From DATGHS01 sp035307785 (GTDB taxonomy: Bacteria > Planctomycetota > Planctomycetia > Gemmatales > Gemmataceae): a stretch of DNA of 64,000 bases. Below, in pieces: positions 49,301 through 59,455 of this stretch. Location of the stretch: positions 1 through 64,000 of the forward strand of contig DATGHS010000023.1 of the NCBI GenBank assembly GCA_035307785.1, in the 5' to 3' direction. Position numbers and translations under genes: made by a program. Under the pieces are notes generated by a model. It saw nothing but the letters and a program-made list of their open reading frames with translations. It did no database searches and was not told where the DNA came from. Within the stretch, counting starts at the first letter, position 1. Every line of letters starts with the position of its first letter.

Positions 49301-50017
49301 TTGCTAAGACTGTTCGAAGCAAAGCAGTCTCGCTTTGCCCACCTCGCTCGGTGCCTCGTCCAAGGCGCTGGCGGCATCTTCGCTCCGGTGGAAGCAGAAC
49401 GCCTTGAAGGCTTGCCTGACCGTTGCTTGACGGCTCTACAGCATACCGGAATGCATACCGAGGGTGAATTGCTTCGGGCGGCGGCCGAGCAATGGATATT
49501 GCAGGGCGTTTCGCTCGGACGCCTGCGCGCTGAACAACCAGGCACCTGGCCCATGATTTTAAAGGCTTTATTGGGCTTGGGCCTGAAATGGTCCGGCAAT
49601 AGCCTGGACTCAAAATCGCAGGCCACACTGAGCGTCACCCGCCAAATCCTTTTCCGCGAACAGAGCGTGCCCACAGCGGAGCGAACCGCGCTGGCCTGCA
49701 CTTATGTCCGTGCTCTAGGCCAAGCGCCAATTCAATTCGCACAACAGCGCATTGAGGAATTGTTCACGGAAATGGACGGCCTGTATGACAGCCGGAAGAC
49801 CAATACGCATTTCGCGCTCTGTCCGCTCTTACTCGTGGACGCGGTGGTGACCGCCATCATCAACGAAGAGTTCGCTCTCAACCCCACGTTCCGCCACTGG
49901 CTCGACGATCAGGAGTTTTCGGTGCGCCGGCGTATCGAGAAGGACTTGGAAGAAATGGCAAGTGAAACGCCCATCTCATCCAAGGGCGTTCGTACCAGCG
50001 CTAATACACAATCGTAA
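46364..50017 (+). CDS. large protein of unknown function (1,217 residues)
   Basis: No signal peptide or membrane segment is evident, so it is likely cytoplasmic. Residues 1-440 are beta-rich with repeated short Leu/Pro/Ala modules (VLLRLPSAPVPIRLRIAQGELIAYW, LSLKLEEYADVSAPELWVVHERPL). Residues 440-540 form a proline- and alanine-rich linker with a basic stretch (KSGLIERLKNLFRPPAP). The rest is helical, resembling TPR/HEAT-like repeats (LWPELAAICTQTGRHADAAICWLNAIWE). I recognise no catalytic motif. The modular beta-linker-alpha layout recalls large proteins of NTPase-dependent signalling or conflict systems, but this is a guess. Its end overlaps the convergent sialidase-like gene by 17 bases. 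Confidence 0.7.
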   Translation: MATLLFADLEMLRQALTDDVVPPPVSRSPAQGSIDSQGRVWLQPAVPLSGPAILGLQRLGVRLSDFEPENGLSLRCWQQLIPLQRQPAAAADVALLIEMPAARMPALAAELRRLGSTGLEFRWWQQPQDRTPPRVGDFAAIFDQHHYEAGPFGQAMLFLPAAAPKSSLPPDDDRVLLRLPSAPVPIRLRIAQGELIAYWEQAPSIWVEANFAHPQVEQIELPTGQIALLRHNQPWVFLAALPFFPELTAIPLPPVSIDSKSSECANKQPVTLSLKLEEYADVSAPELWVVHERPLEQLADWVQSAGESLLGRLEFALAEPRGRSVLLLRVKPSKQPPPVLTFAGLACRSYLHLPNLYGPCGMRLAPPLRSDIVRQHLAADDQRVYALLPAPDGGFVPVSIPESAFQPLARWVEHRVPQRRRGWTGVVGEQTRMPACFTIKEEGVDKAQGVPQPAITAEPGSASEPPAEKQVPRHQTKSGLIERLKNLFRPPAPVPPQAEVAPRLLDEAIQRALPDDTVGMAVHQAPTNSMQARRLELERQLLECVGSKSRSAATSLWPELAAICTQTGRHADAAICWLNAIWEHETPPAIWYRGWLQAEKQAGRLLCDETELSQLLEATPSPASARLLAAVVMWQARHGPPAELRNLAGRIRHVLNEHEAWLPLRAAWLAQKTLAQLSGSDELALRRCRDRLYHRLGPRGLNLEQDVPSFLRFGEGQAGGRGQTVRDWLPHLRDTIQRWHGRLVRNRPADYVPVLPYPDQQGACTRAYIDLMLAWGMARLGEENSCRHLWTKSREVLERFEDREHRFLLKAFGQRIAQTLDGKSRPAFGNEDLDADLETWQSELADERLVLARYRVDALRQQSRILQPKPLQGGPCNDPCESGLPDLAHLGDADELVHRARELLVRMPDQGVEQQRVLDSLFRLAPRLDNAFARDLLQQADYREKNGVDPLFQVLRWEQKLLLATQFGLKEVVSEQVGRLLRLFEAKQSRFAHLARCLVQGAGGIFAPVEAERLEGLPDRCLTALQHTGMHTEGELLRAAAEQWILQGVSLGRLRAEQPGTWPMILKALLGLGLKWSGNSLDSKSQATLSVTRQILFREQSVPTAERTALACTYVRALGQAPIQFAQQRIEELFTEMDGLYDSRKTNTHFALCPLLLVDAVVTAIINEEFALNPTFRHWLDDQEFSVRRRIEKDLEEMASETPISSKGVRTSANTQS

Positions 50018-51134
50018 AGTTGCCGTCGGCATCGGCGAAAACGGCCACGAGGCTCCAGGTGGGCACGCCGCGTTTGCTGCCGGCTTCGGCGGTGGGCTTG
50101 CCATCCTTGTCGTAAACCTGCCATGCGACACTGCCGCCCTGGTTCCAGCCCATGCCTTCCGTCCAGACGAGGATGGTCTCGCCGCGGCCATTGCCGGCAA
50201 GTACAGGGTGTTTTCGTCTGCCTTGGCCGGCTGGGGAGCGTGGCAGCGCGTTGCGTTGTTCCAGGCTGCCGAAGAACACTTGCTCGTTCGACTCCCATGC
50301 AGCGAGCACGCCCTTGGGCGTTTGCGTGATCCACATCGACGACAACGGGCAAATGTCGATCCGCCATTCATCCCATCGCGAAACCTTAAATTTATCGCCG
50401 TGGTTATCGGAGATGAGCAGCCATGTGTCACGAATCGTTTTGTTCTGCGCGCCGCGGTAGAGCGCATACAGGGTGCCTTCATTGTCCGCGAACGCGCGCA
50501 TCCCACAACAGCCGCAAGCGCCCGTCTCGTCCAACGTCGCGCGTTTTTCCTCGGCAAAGGTCTTGCCTTCGTTAGAAGAATGAGCGACCCAAACGCAGCG
50601 CTTGTCTTCGCCCTTTTGCTCCGGCGGGGCGGCGTGCCAGGTGACGTAAACGTTGCCCTCCTTGTCGGCCGCTACGGAGCCGCCGCCGTCCAGAATGAAG
50701 GCCGAGTGCATTAGATTGCGTTGCGGTTCAAAGGCGGTTCCGGCGTCATTCAACCTCGTATAAAGCAACGGCGTGACATTGTTCGGCCCCTTCGGCTCTG
50801 CCTGACTGGAGCCGTTCCACGCGACGTGGACACGGCCATTTTTGCCCAGGGCGAGTTGCGCCCCACGAATATTGCCAATGGCGATGGCGCTGCCGGGATG
50901 GCTGTTCACGCGCAGTGGTCGCGCCGGCCTTTGGCCGGGCTGGAAATGCGTGTAGAAAATATCGCCATGGCCGGGGTCGCCCTTGTAATAGATCAGGTGC
51001 ACCATTCCCTTGGCATCGACCTGCAGTTGCGGTTGAATGCCCTGATCGGGCACACGGAGAAAATTGACTTTCGGCTCCGCCGCAACGGCACAAACGGAGC
51101 CAAGCATAACGACGGCACAAGAGAGGAATCGCAT
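50001..51134 (-). CDS. exported sialidase-fold (BNR repeat) protein
   Basis: The 377-residue product starts at ATG 51134 (AGGAG eight bases upstream) with a signal peptide ending AVAAEPK. It is made of beta-propeller-type segments: GMVHLIYYKGDPGHGDIFYTHF, GRVHVAWNGSS, GNVYVTWHAA, and VWVAHSSNEGKTFAEEK with an Asp-box-like SSNEGKTF. A central ACGCCGMRAF cluster of cysteines is unusual. It is probably a surface or periplasmic glycan-binding or hydrolysing protein; the full catalytic set of sialidases is not visible. The gene follows the ATP synthase operon by 57 bases on the same strand and may be read through from it. Confidence 0.75.
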   Translation of the reverse strand: MRFLSCAVVMLGSVCAVAAEPKVNFLRVPDQGIQPQLQVDAKGMVHLIYYKGDPGHGDIFYTHFQPGQRPARPLRVNSHPGSAIAIGNIRGAQLALGKNGRVHVAWNGSSQAEPKGPNNVTPLLYTRLNDAGTAFEPQRNLMHSAFILDGGGSVAADKEGNVYVTWHAAPPEQKGEDKRCVWVAHSSNEGKTFAEEKRATLDETGACGCCGMRAFADNEGTLYALYRGAQNKTIRDTWLLISDNHGDKFKVSRWDEWRIDICPLSSMWITQTPKGVLAAWESNEQVFFGSLEQRNALPRSPAGQGRRKHPVLAGNGRGETILVWTEGMGWNQGGSVAWQVYDKDGKPTAEAGSKRGVPTWSLVAVFADADGNFTIVY

Positions 51135-51190
51135 AGTCACGCTCCTGAACATGTGAGCAAGCGATGCCGAAACATGCCGCCGAAAACGGT

Positions 51191-51676
51191 TTAATGGGTC
51201 GCTGGCAGATTCTGCGGCAAGCGTTCGCGCCCTTCCAAAAGATCTTGCATGTGCTGATGCCCGGCCCTGCGCAAAATGCGCGCCTGGGCTCGGGCCCGCA
51301 TTTGGGCTCGGGTCTTTTGTTCACGTTCTTCCGGCGTGCGCGCCACCATGCTTTCGGCCGCTTGATAGGCCTGCTCGGCCGCCTCTGGTCTTAGTTCTTC
51401 GGCCGGAATTGCCTTCGGCGTAAGCACGGAAATCGTGTTGGCGCGAATTTGGGCGAAGCCACCGTCAATAAAGAACCGCTTCAAGGCCTCGCCCTGCTTA
51501 AGGCGCAATTCTCCAATGCCGAGGCGGCCAATCAGCGGCTGGCGGCCGGGAAGTACACCAAGTTCGCCGTCGAACATTGGCAGCTCGACGAAATCGGCGG
51601 CGACGTCGAGCAGCGCCCTCTCCGGCGTGACGATCACGATTTGCAGGCGGGAAGAAGTAGTGGTCGATTCGGCCAT
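51191..51676 (-). CDS. atpC: F-type ATP synthase epsilon subunit
   Basis: The 161-residue product begins MAESTTTSSRLQIVIVTPERALLDVAADFVELPMFDGELGVLPGR, the beta-sandwich of the epsilon subunit, and ends with a helical hairpin (LRPEAAEQAYQAAESMVARTPEEREQ and following). It belongs to the rotor stalk of F1 and can inhibit ATP hydrolysis. It is somewhat longer than the usual 130-140 residues because of the C-terminal extension. Its start lies only three bases after the stop of the Uma2 gene, so translation depends on coupling with that gene. Confidence 0.93.
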   Translation of the reverse strand: MAESTTTSSRLQIVIVTPERALLDVAADFVELPMFDGELGVLPGRQPLIGRLGIGELRLKQGEALKRFFIDGGFAQIRANTISVLTPKAIPAEELRPEAAEQAYQAAESMVARTPEEREQKTRAQMRARAQARILRRAGHQHMQDLLEGRERLPQNLPATH

Positions 51677-51679
51677 CGG

Positions 51680-52297
51680 TCATCTCTGCGAGAAAACGGT
51701 GTCTACGGCGACTTCAAAGCTTTTCAGCAAGTGCGACGTTGCGGTCTCGCCACGGGCGAACTTGCCGTGAACAACATATTTGCCAAGGGAAAGACGAAGT
51801 ACGGTGATCTCTTGGTTTTGCGGATCGACGATCCAATACTCTCGAATTCTAGCCTTAGCGTATTCTCGTCGCTTTTCAATCAGATCGCGTTTCCGACTTT
51901 CTGGATCACCACTCACAACTTCTATAACGAAATCAGCCCCGCGCCAGTATCTTTCGTCGACACGGTCCGCATGTTGGGCAAACATGAACATAACGTCCGG
52001 CTCACGGAATTTGCCCTTCCATAGGCGAATCGGAAAGGGTCCTCCTAATACCTCGCCAAGATTGTTGGCCAAGGCGAATTGATGAAGTACTTCTCGCAGG
52101 AAATAGACAATAAGTTGATGAGTTCTGGTCGGCATAGGCAGCACTTTGACGAACCGGTCGTCATATTCGACCAGTCGATTGCTGGGGAGATAAAGGTACT
52201 CCCATTCCCCCCACCCACCTTGCTCCGGATACAGTTCGGCAATTCTCCAAGCGGGCTCTCCGCGCCTCCTACTGTCTAAAGTGACCGTTTTGCTCAT
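51680..52297 (-). CDS. Uma2 family protein inserted in the ATP synthase operon
   Basis: The 205-residue product has the Uma2 pattern: GGPFPIRLWKGKFREPDVMFM with the PD element, DFVIEVVSGDPESRKRDLIEKRREYAKARIREYWIVDPQ with the E and K/Q elements and the REYWIVDP signature. It sits between atpD (stop 50 bases upstream) and atpC (start three bases downstream), where no gene normally lies. Its own start follows a region without a strong ribosome-binding site. The gene may be an insertion that has kept operon continuity, or a functional link with the ATPase. Its function is unknown. Confidence 0.9.
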   Translation of the reverse strand: MSKTVTLDSRRRGEPAWRIAELYPEQGGWGEWEYLYLPSNRLVEYDDRFVKVLPMPTRTHQLIVYFLREVLHQFALANNLGEVLGGPFPIRLWKGKFREPDVMFMFAQHADRVDERYWRGADFVIEVVSGDPESRKRDLIEKRREYAKARIREYWIVDPQNQEITVLRLSLGKYVVHGKFARGETATSHLLKSFEVAVDTVFSQR

Positions 52298-52347
52298 TGC
52301 CGCGCCCTCGCCGTCAGTCTAAGCTTGTTTTTTGTCACCAAGTCATC

Positions 52348-54706
<2,359 letters not shown>

Positions 54707-54728
54707 TACTTACACCCAACCGGCACAA

Positions 54729-54744
54729 CCGCTTGCGGCGTTGC
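54729..54744. repeat. half copy of the palindrome at 42027
   Basis: CCGCTTGCGGCGTTGC is identical to 16 bases of one arm of the palindrome at 42027-42058. It lies in the atpA-atpG gap without a complementary arm. Confidence 0.5.
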
Positions 54745-54747
54745 CGG

Positions 54748-54870
54748 TCATAGAACCAGTTTCTCACCCGCTTCGATTTTCCGCACTATTTCCAAGATGT
54801 CTTTACCGGCTCTGTCAAAGATTAATTCCGCCAGTTCTGCAAGTTTCAGGTCGGGATTAATCTCAGCCAT
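54748..54870 (-). CDS. possible small protein (40 residues) between atpA and atpG
   Basis: ATG 54870 to TGA 54748 gives MAEINPDLKLAELAELIFDR and then a Lys/Glu-rich helix ending EKLVL. It is amphipathic and acidic. It lies in an expanded intergenic gap of the ATP synthase operon on the coding strand. No strong ribosome-binding site precedes it, and I know no homologue. It may be a chance frame. Confidence 0.35.
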   Translation of the reverse strand: MAEINPDLKLAELAELIFDRAGKDILEIVRKIEAGEKLVL

Positions 54871-55034
54871 GCAGATAAATCATGTGCATCCTGGAACTTG
54901 TCTTTATCCGCGCGGTGAATTACCTGGGCATCGGATCACCGCTCAGAAGGCCCGATTTCGCGACATTTCTTTCGAGGGTTTGAATCGAAATAATGATTCC
55001 AATGTACCCTCGCCAATACGCAAGGAGCAGTCGG

Positions 55035-56780
55035 TCACTTCGCTGCAAACTGCGGCTTGAATGTCTTGATCGCCGCAACGAGCCGGCCTTCGTTGTTGAC
55101 CTTCGTGACCTGTTTGGTCTTGTCGTCCACCTCGTCGGCAATAATGCGGCGGTCCTTCTTCAACTCCTCGCGCACTTCGGGCCGTTGTTCCCTCATAAAG
55201 GTGAGGAACTGCTGCTCCCAGTTGCGCACCTGCTTGATCGGCACATCGTCGAGGAATCCCTTGGTCACGGCGTAAATGATCATCACCTGATCGACTACGT
55301 TCATCGGCTTGTACTGCGGCTGCTTGAGGACTTCTACAATGCGGTAGCCGCGGTCCAGCTGCCCCTGGGTGAATTTGTCGAGTTCGGTGCCGAGCTGGGC
55401 GAATGCTTCGAGCGAACGGAAGTTCGCCAGGTCGAGCCGCAGGCCGCCGGCAATCTGCTTCATGGCCGGGATCTGCGCGTTGCCGCCGACGCGCGACACC
55501 GAGATGCCCACATCCACGGCCGGCCGCACGCCGGCAAAGAACAACGACGGTTGGAGGTAAATCTGGCCATCGGTGATGGAAATCACATTGGTCGGGATGT
55601 ACGCGGAGACTTCGCCTTCCAGCGTTTCAATCACGGGAAGAGCGGTGAGCGAGCCGCCGGTGCCATTTACCTTGACGACTTTGTGCCCCGGGAATTTCTT
55701 GGCATCTTCTTCGGCGGAATGCTTCTCCAGTTTGCCGATGTAGACTTTTCCCTTCTCTCCGGAATTGCGCTTGCGCGACGGCTCCGCTGCGCTGTTTACG
55801 CCCCAATCGTCGCCGACTTTCTTCGGATCGGCGTCGGTCGGCACAATCACCCAGCGTTCCGCCAGCTTGGCGGAACGCTCCAACAGCCGCGAATGGCAAT
55901 AGAAGATATCGCCGGGGTAGGCTTCACGGCCCGGCGGGCGGCGCATCAGCAATGAAAGTTGACGATATGCCGTGGCCTGCTTCGACAAGTCGTCGTAGAC
56001 GCAGAGCGTGTCGCGGCCTTGTTCGTACATGAAATATTCGGCCATGGCCGTGCCGGCATACGGGGCAATGTACTGTAGCGGCGCCGGATCGGAAGACGAC
56101 GCCACCACCACGATGGTGTAATCCATGGCGCCGTTTTCGCGCAGCCGCTCGACGAGGCCCGCAACGGTGGCTTCCTTCTGGCCAATGGCGATGTACACGC
56201 AAATGACGTTTTCTTCCTTTTGATTGACGATCGTGTCGATGGCGATGGCGGTTTTGCCGGTCTTGCGGTCGCCGATGATGAGTTCGCGCTGGCCGCGGCC
56301 AATGGGCGTCATGCTGTCGATGGCCTTGATGCCGGTTTGCAGCGGCTGGTTGACCGGTTGCCGGCCCGCCACGCCGGGGGCCATATACTCCACCGCACGG
56401 CGGTGCGGGGTGACAATGGGCCCCTTGCCATCGAGCGGGTTTCCGAGCGGATCGACCACGCGGCCAATCATGGGCTCGCCGACCGGCACATCCAGAAGCT
56501 GACCGGTCGTGCGAACTTCGTCGTTCTCGGCAATTTCAAGATAATTGCCAAGAATGATGATGCCGACAGACGTTTCTTCGAGATTGAATGCCAGGCCGCG
56601 AACGCCGGTGCGCGTGAACTCGACCAGCTCGCCGGCCATCACGCCGGCCATGCCATAGACGCGCGCGATGCCGTCGCCCACTTCGAGCACTCGGCCGGTC
56701 TCGCGCGACTCGAGCTGTACTCGGTAGTCCTCAATCTCTTTAGTCAGGACTGAAACGATCTCGCCAACTTTGAATGACAT
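55035..56780 (-). CDS. atpA: F-type ATP synthase alpha subunit with a large insertion
   Basis: The 581-residue product is the non-catalytic alpha subunit: [21 protein letters not shown] (P-loop at about 170-177), [15 protein letters not shown], and [35 protein letters not shown]. Between residue 307 (SAKL) and residue 374 (GGSLTALP) it has an extra region of about 65 residues absent from ordinary alpha subunits, containing [14 protein letters not shown] and [20 protein letters not shown]. The usual length is 500-515. The start overlaps the end of atpH by 41 bases. All catalytic-interface motifs are intact, so the subunit is probably functional. Confidence 0.95.
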   Translation of the reverse strand: MSFKVGEIVSVLTKEIEDYRVQLESRETGRVLEVGDGIARVYGMAGVMAGELVEFTRTGVRGLAFNLEETSVGIIILGNYLEIAENDEVRTTGQLLDVPVGEPMIGRVVDPLGNPLDGKGPIVTPHRRAVEYMAPGVAGRQPVNQPLQTGIKAIDSMTPIGRGQRELIIGDRKTGKTAIAIDTIVNQKEENVICVYIAIGQKEATVAGLVERLRENGAMDYTIVVVASSSDPAPLQYIAPYAGTAMAEYFMYEQGRDTLCVYDDLSKQATAYRQLSLLMRRPPGREAYPGDIFYCHSRLLERSAKLAERWVIVPTDADPKKVGDDWGVNSAAEPSRKRNSGEKGKVYIGKLEKHSAEEDAKKFPGHKVVKVNGTGGSLTALPVIETLEGEVSAYIPTNVISITDGQIYLQPSLFFAGVRPAVDVGISVSRVGGNAQIPAMKQIAGGLRLDLANFRSLEAFAQLGTELDKFTQGQLDRGYRIVEVLKQPQYKPMNVVDQVMIIYAVTKGFLDDVPIKQVRNWEQQFLTFMREQRPEVREELKKDRRIIADEVDDKTKQVTKVNNEGRLVAAIKTFKPQFAAK

Positions 56781-57369
56781 AGTTGCTTCTCGTCAATAAC
56801 TGTTTGCGGGCCCGATCCAGTTTGGAGCGGATCGAACCATCATAAAGCCAATCGCCTACCTCCACGATCATGCCGCCCAACAATTCGTCGGCAGTACGCA
56901 TTTCCAGCACCGGCTCCAGGCCGAAGTCATCGTGCAGTTCCTTCTTCAATTGTTGCTGCTGCGCTTCTGAAAGCGGCACGGCACTGCTTACCTTCACGCG
57001 GATGCGATGGGCGCGCTGGTCTAACAAATCGCGATAATTGAGCCAGACGGCCCGAAGACGGTCGAGCCGGTCGTGCCGGTTCAGCACCAGCAGGAAGTCG
57101 AGAAACATCGGATCCGCGCCGTCTGTCAACACGGAGCGAATAAGGTGTTCCTTGCGGTCATGCAGGATCGCGCGGCTGGAGAGGAATTTCTCCAGCAGCG
57201 GCTGGGCTTGAAACAGGTCGTGGGCCAACGTGTGCAACTGCTCGAACACGAGATCCGCCTTGTTTTGGCGCGCGGCGACTCGAAGCAGTGCTTCCGCATA
57301 CACCTTCGCGATTTGAGCGTCGCGCGTGTGGAGCACGGTCTCGTGTTGAGTATTTTCCGCTGGAGTCAT
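56740..57369 (-). CDS. atpH: F-type ATP synthase delta subunit
   Basis: The 209-residue product has the delta (OSCP) pattern: [24 protein letters not shown] near the N-terminus and [28 protein letters not shown]...[29 protein letters not shown] near the C-terminus. It joins the peripheral stalk to the top of F1. It is a little longer than the usual 175-180 residues through an N-terminal extension. Its end overlaps atpA by 41 bases. A 105-base gap with an inverted repeat separates it from atpF. Confidence 0.93.
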   Translation of the reverse strand: MTPAENTQHETVLHTRDAQIAKVYAEALLRVAARQNKADLVFEQLHTLAHDLFQAQPLLEKFLSSRAILHDRKEHLIRSVLTDGADPMFLDFLLVLNRHDRLDRLRAVWLNYRDLLDQRAHRIRVKVSSAVPLSEAQQQQLKKELHDDFGLEPVLEMRTADELLGGMIVEVGDWLYDGSIRSKLDRARKQLLTRSNYVIQSWRDRFSPD

Positions 57370-57382
57370 GTTGTTTCTGCAA

Positions 57383-57458
57383 ACCCGCAGGGCTCGAAGA
57401 CTTGCCCTGGGGCTTTTTACCTCCCAAGCCGCAGAGCGAATCTTCGAGCCCTGCGGGT
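57383..57458. repeat. inverted repeat in the atpF-atpH gap
   Basis: Perfect 18-base arms at 57383-57400 and 57441-57458 (ACCCGCAGGGCTCGAAGA and its complement) flank about 40 bases. It lies in the operon between two coding regions and could cause partial termination or set subunit stoichiometry; this is inference. Confidence 0.7.
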
Positions 57459-57474
57459 CTTTAGGAATCGATTC

Positions 57475-58221
57475 TTATCCCGCCACCGCCGTTCCTTGTT
57501 GTTTTAATTCCGCCAGTGTTTCATCGAGCAAACGGTGGTGATCGTCGGGCGATAATTGTTTGCCAATCACCTTGCTCGACAGTACGGTCGCCAGGTTCAC
57601 CGATTGCTCGTAAAGATCCTTCAATACCTGATCCTTCCGCGTTTCGATTTCGCGCTGCAAGCGCTCGCGTTCGCTCTGGATTTCCGCCTTGGCCTTGGAG
57701 ACGATTTGCTCTTTCAGCGCATCGCGTTCCTTGCGGGCCTCATCCATGGCTGTCGCAATCTGACCGCCCACTTCCTTCCATTTCGCATCGAGCTGAGCTT
57801 GCAGGTTCATGGCATCAATCCGGAGTTTCTCCGCATGCTCTTCTGTCGAGCGGATGCGGTCCTCGCGGTCGATGAAGCCCTGAAGCATCGGCTTCCAGGC
57901 GAAACGGGTCAGGCCCAAATAAACAAGAACGAAAATCACCAGCGCCCAAATGCCCAGGTCCCAGCGCTCAATGCCGAAGATCACGGGCGCGCTTAGCTCC
58001 ACCTCCTGAACCATCTCCTCGACGTTGCCCTTCTTTAAATGCTCTTCGAGCTTGGCGCGATCCTCGGCCTTGGACATGTCCAAGGAGATTTCCTTGTCCT
58101 TGCCCTCCGGTTCGTGCAAGGTCACCTTGTACTTTGTCGAATCGCTGTGCTTCTCTTCACCGCTGCAACCAATCGCCGCAACGGCAAACAGAAAGGGCAA
58201 ACACCAAATTACACGACGCAT
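57475..58221 (-). CDS. atpF: F-type ATP synthase b subunit with a lipoprotein-like N-terminus
   Basis: The 248-residue product has a signal-peptide-like N-terminus with a lipobox-like AIGC at residues 16-19, so Cys19 might be lipidated. About 65 polar residues follow (residues 20-85). Next are one membrane helix at about 88-106 (DLGIWALVIFVLVYLGL) and a long coiled coil (RIRSTEEHAEKLRIDAMNLQAQLDAKWKEVGGQ...). The usual b subunit has about 160 residues and a direct N-terminal anchor. The extra exported domain is therefore distinctive. It still has the dimerisation and delta-binding C-terminal part. Confidence 0.92.
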   Translation of the reverse strand: MRRVIWCLPFLFAVAAIGCSGEEKHSDSTKYKVTLHEPEGKDKEISLDMSKAEDRAKLEEHLKKGNVEEMVQEVELSAPVIFGIERWDLGIWALVIFVLVYLGLTRFAWKPMLQGFIDREDRIRSTEEHAEKLRIDAMNLQAQLDAKWKEVGGQIATAMDEARKERDALKEQIVSKAKAEIQSERERLQREIETRKDQVLKDLYEQSVNLATVLSSKVIGKQLSPDDHHRLLDETLAELKQQGTAVAG

Positions 58222-58255
58222 GCGAACCTCGACGTTGGCAATTCATGAAGCCGGA

Positions 58256-58564
58256 TCAAACGAATAACGCGATCATGCAGATGAGCAAACCAAAGAACGT
58301 AGCACCTTCGAGAAGGGCCGCGATCACGATCATGGCGCCACGAACCTGGCCGGCGACTTCCGGCTGCCGGGCCATGCTCTCGAGGGCCGACGCGCCGATC
58401 TTGCCGAAACCGAAAGCCGCGCCAATGATGGCCAACCCCACGCCCAAGGAGGCGGTGGCCTTGTTGGTGAGAAACGTACTCGTCGGAGCATTTTGCGCAA
58501 ACGACGGAGCGGCAAGAATGAGCATAATGGCAAAGACGGTCGCAAACAGACGAATCGCTTTCAT
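58256..58564 (-). CDS. atpE: F-type ATP synthase c subunit with a signal-peptide-like N-terminus
   Basis: The 102-residue product has an N-terminal cleavable-looking signal (MKAIRLFATVFAIMLILAAPSFAQ) and then the c-subunit hairpin: first helix TASLGVGLAIIGAAFGFGKIGAS, polar loop ARQPEVAGQVR, second helix AMIVIAALLEGATFFGLLICMIALF with the ion-binding Glu86. The residues around Glu86 (EGAT) suggest proton rather than sodium use, though this is not certain. A start at ATG 58612 would add 16 residues; I prefer 58564. Many copies form the rotor ring. Confidence 0.92.
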   Translation of the reverse strand: MKAIRLFATVFAIMLILAAPSFAQNAPTSTFLTNKATASLGVGLAIIGAAFGFGKIGASALESMARQPEVAGQVRGAMIVIAALLEGATFFGLLICMIALFV

Positions 58565-58627
58565 GAGTTTTGGTACTCCAGTTCCAGGGGACTCCGAACC
58601 AACATTCTCCACCTATCCGCGCCGGAA

Positions 58628-59437
58628 TCAATGTTCCGGGTGCAGGGCCATGCCAAGAAAGATCGATGTCAAAAACGCAAACACATACGCTTGCAAAAAC
58701 GCAATGAACAATTCCAAAAAGCTCAAGGCCGTCACGGCCAGCACGCTGCCGAAGCTGATCGGCCAGAACATATAGCCAGGCGCGTATTTGGCCATCACAA
58801 TCAACATCAAGATTACGGCCAAGACTGTGTGGCCGGCGAAGATATTGGCAAACAAACGTACGGCCAGTACGAAGGCCTTGATGAAATGGCCCATGATTTC
58901 GATGCCGGCAATGAAAAATGCGATGATCGGCCCCAAGGGGAATGGGGCCTCGACGTGCGGGAAGTGTGCTTTCAGGTAATGGGTGGGGCCTGTCTTGATT
59001 ATGGCCGACCCGTGGATGACGGTAAACGCACATAAGGCCAGCGCAGCCGTCACCCAGATGCTGCCCGTCGGTGAACCGAGAAAAGGCACCATGCCGAGCA
59101 GGTTACAGACGAAAATGTAAAAAAAGACCGACCACAAAAACGGAAGGAACCGGTTCGCATCGTGCTCGCCAACGCCGGGAATGGCGATCTCGTCGCGCAC
59201 CCATTCCAGCATCCCCATGACAACGCGCCCCAGCTTGCTGGTCGGCAGCCTGCCATCGCGGATTCGCCGCCCTAACGGAACGAAAACCGCAAACATCAGA
59301 CCGGCGGCGATTAACTGGAGAATAATGAATTTCGAGAACGGGGCACGAATATCGAATCCAATGCGGACTGACTCAAAAAAGTTCCAATGGCGCGTGTCCA
59401 GCACGTGTTCGAACGGATTGATCGACGCGAGCACCAT
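58628..59437 (-). CDS. atpB: F-type ATP synthase a subunit
   Basis: The 269-residue product has about six membrane helices and the essential arginine in FVLAVRLFANIFAGHTVLAVIL, where the Arg faces the c-ring glutamate. Additional conserved parts are WSVFFYIFVCNLLGMVPFLGSPTG and the C-terminal LSFLELFIAFLQAYVFAFLTSIFLGMALHPEH. It forms the ion half-channels. Length is typical. It lies directly between the accessory membrane gene and atpE, all closely spaced. Confidence 0.95.
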   Translation of the reverse strand: MVLASINPFEHVLDTRHWNFFESVRIGFDIRAPFSKFIILQLIAAGLMFAVFVPLGRRIRDGRLPTSKLGRVVMGMLEWVRDEIAIPGVGEHDANRFLPFLWSVFFYIFVCNLLGMVPFLGSPTGSIWVTAALALCAFTVIHGSAIIKTGPTHYLKAHFPHVEAPFPLGPIIAFFIAGIEIMGHFIKAFVLAVRLFANIFAGHTVLAVILMLIVMAKYAPGYMFWPISFGSVLAVTALSFLELFIAFLQAYVFAFLTSIFLGMALHPEH

Positions 59438-59455
59438 TCATCCACCCCTACCGCA

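Noticed and set aside
54920..55141. A 73-codon minus-strand frame overlapping the 3' end of atpA
   Set aside because: It is mostly inside the confident atpA coding sequence in another frame.
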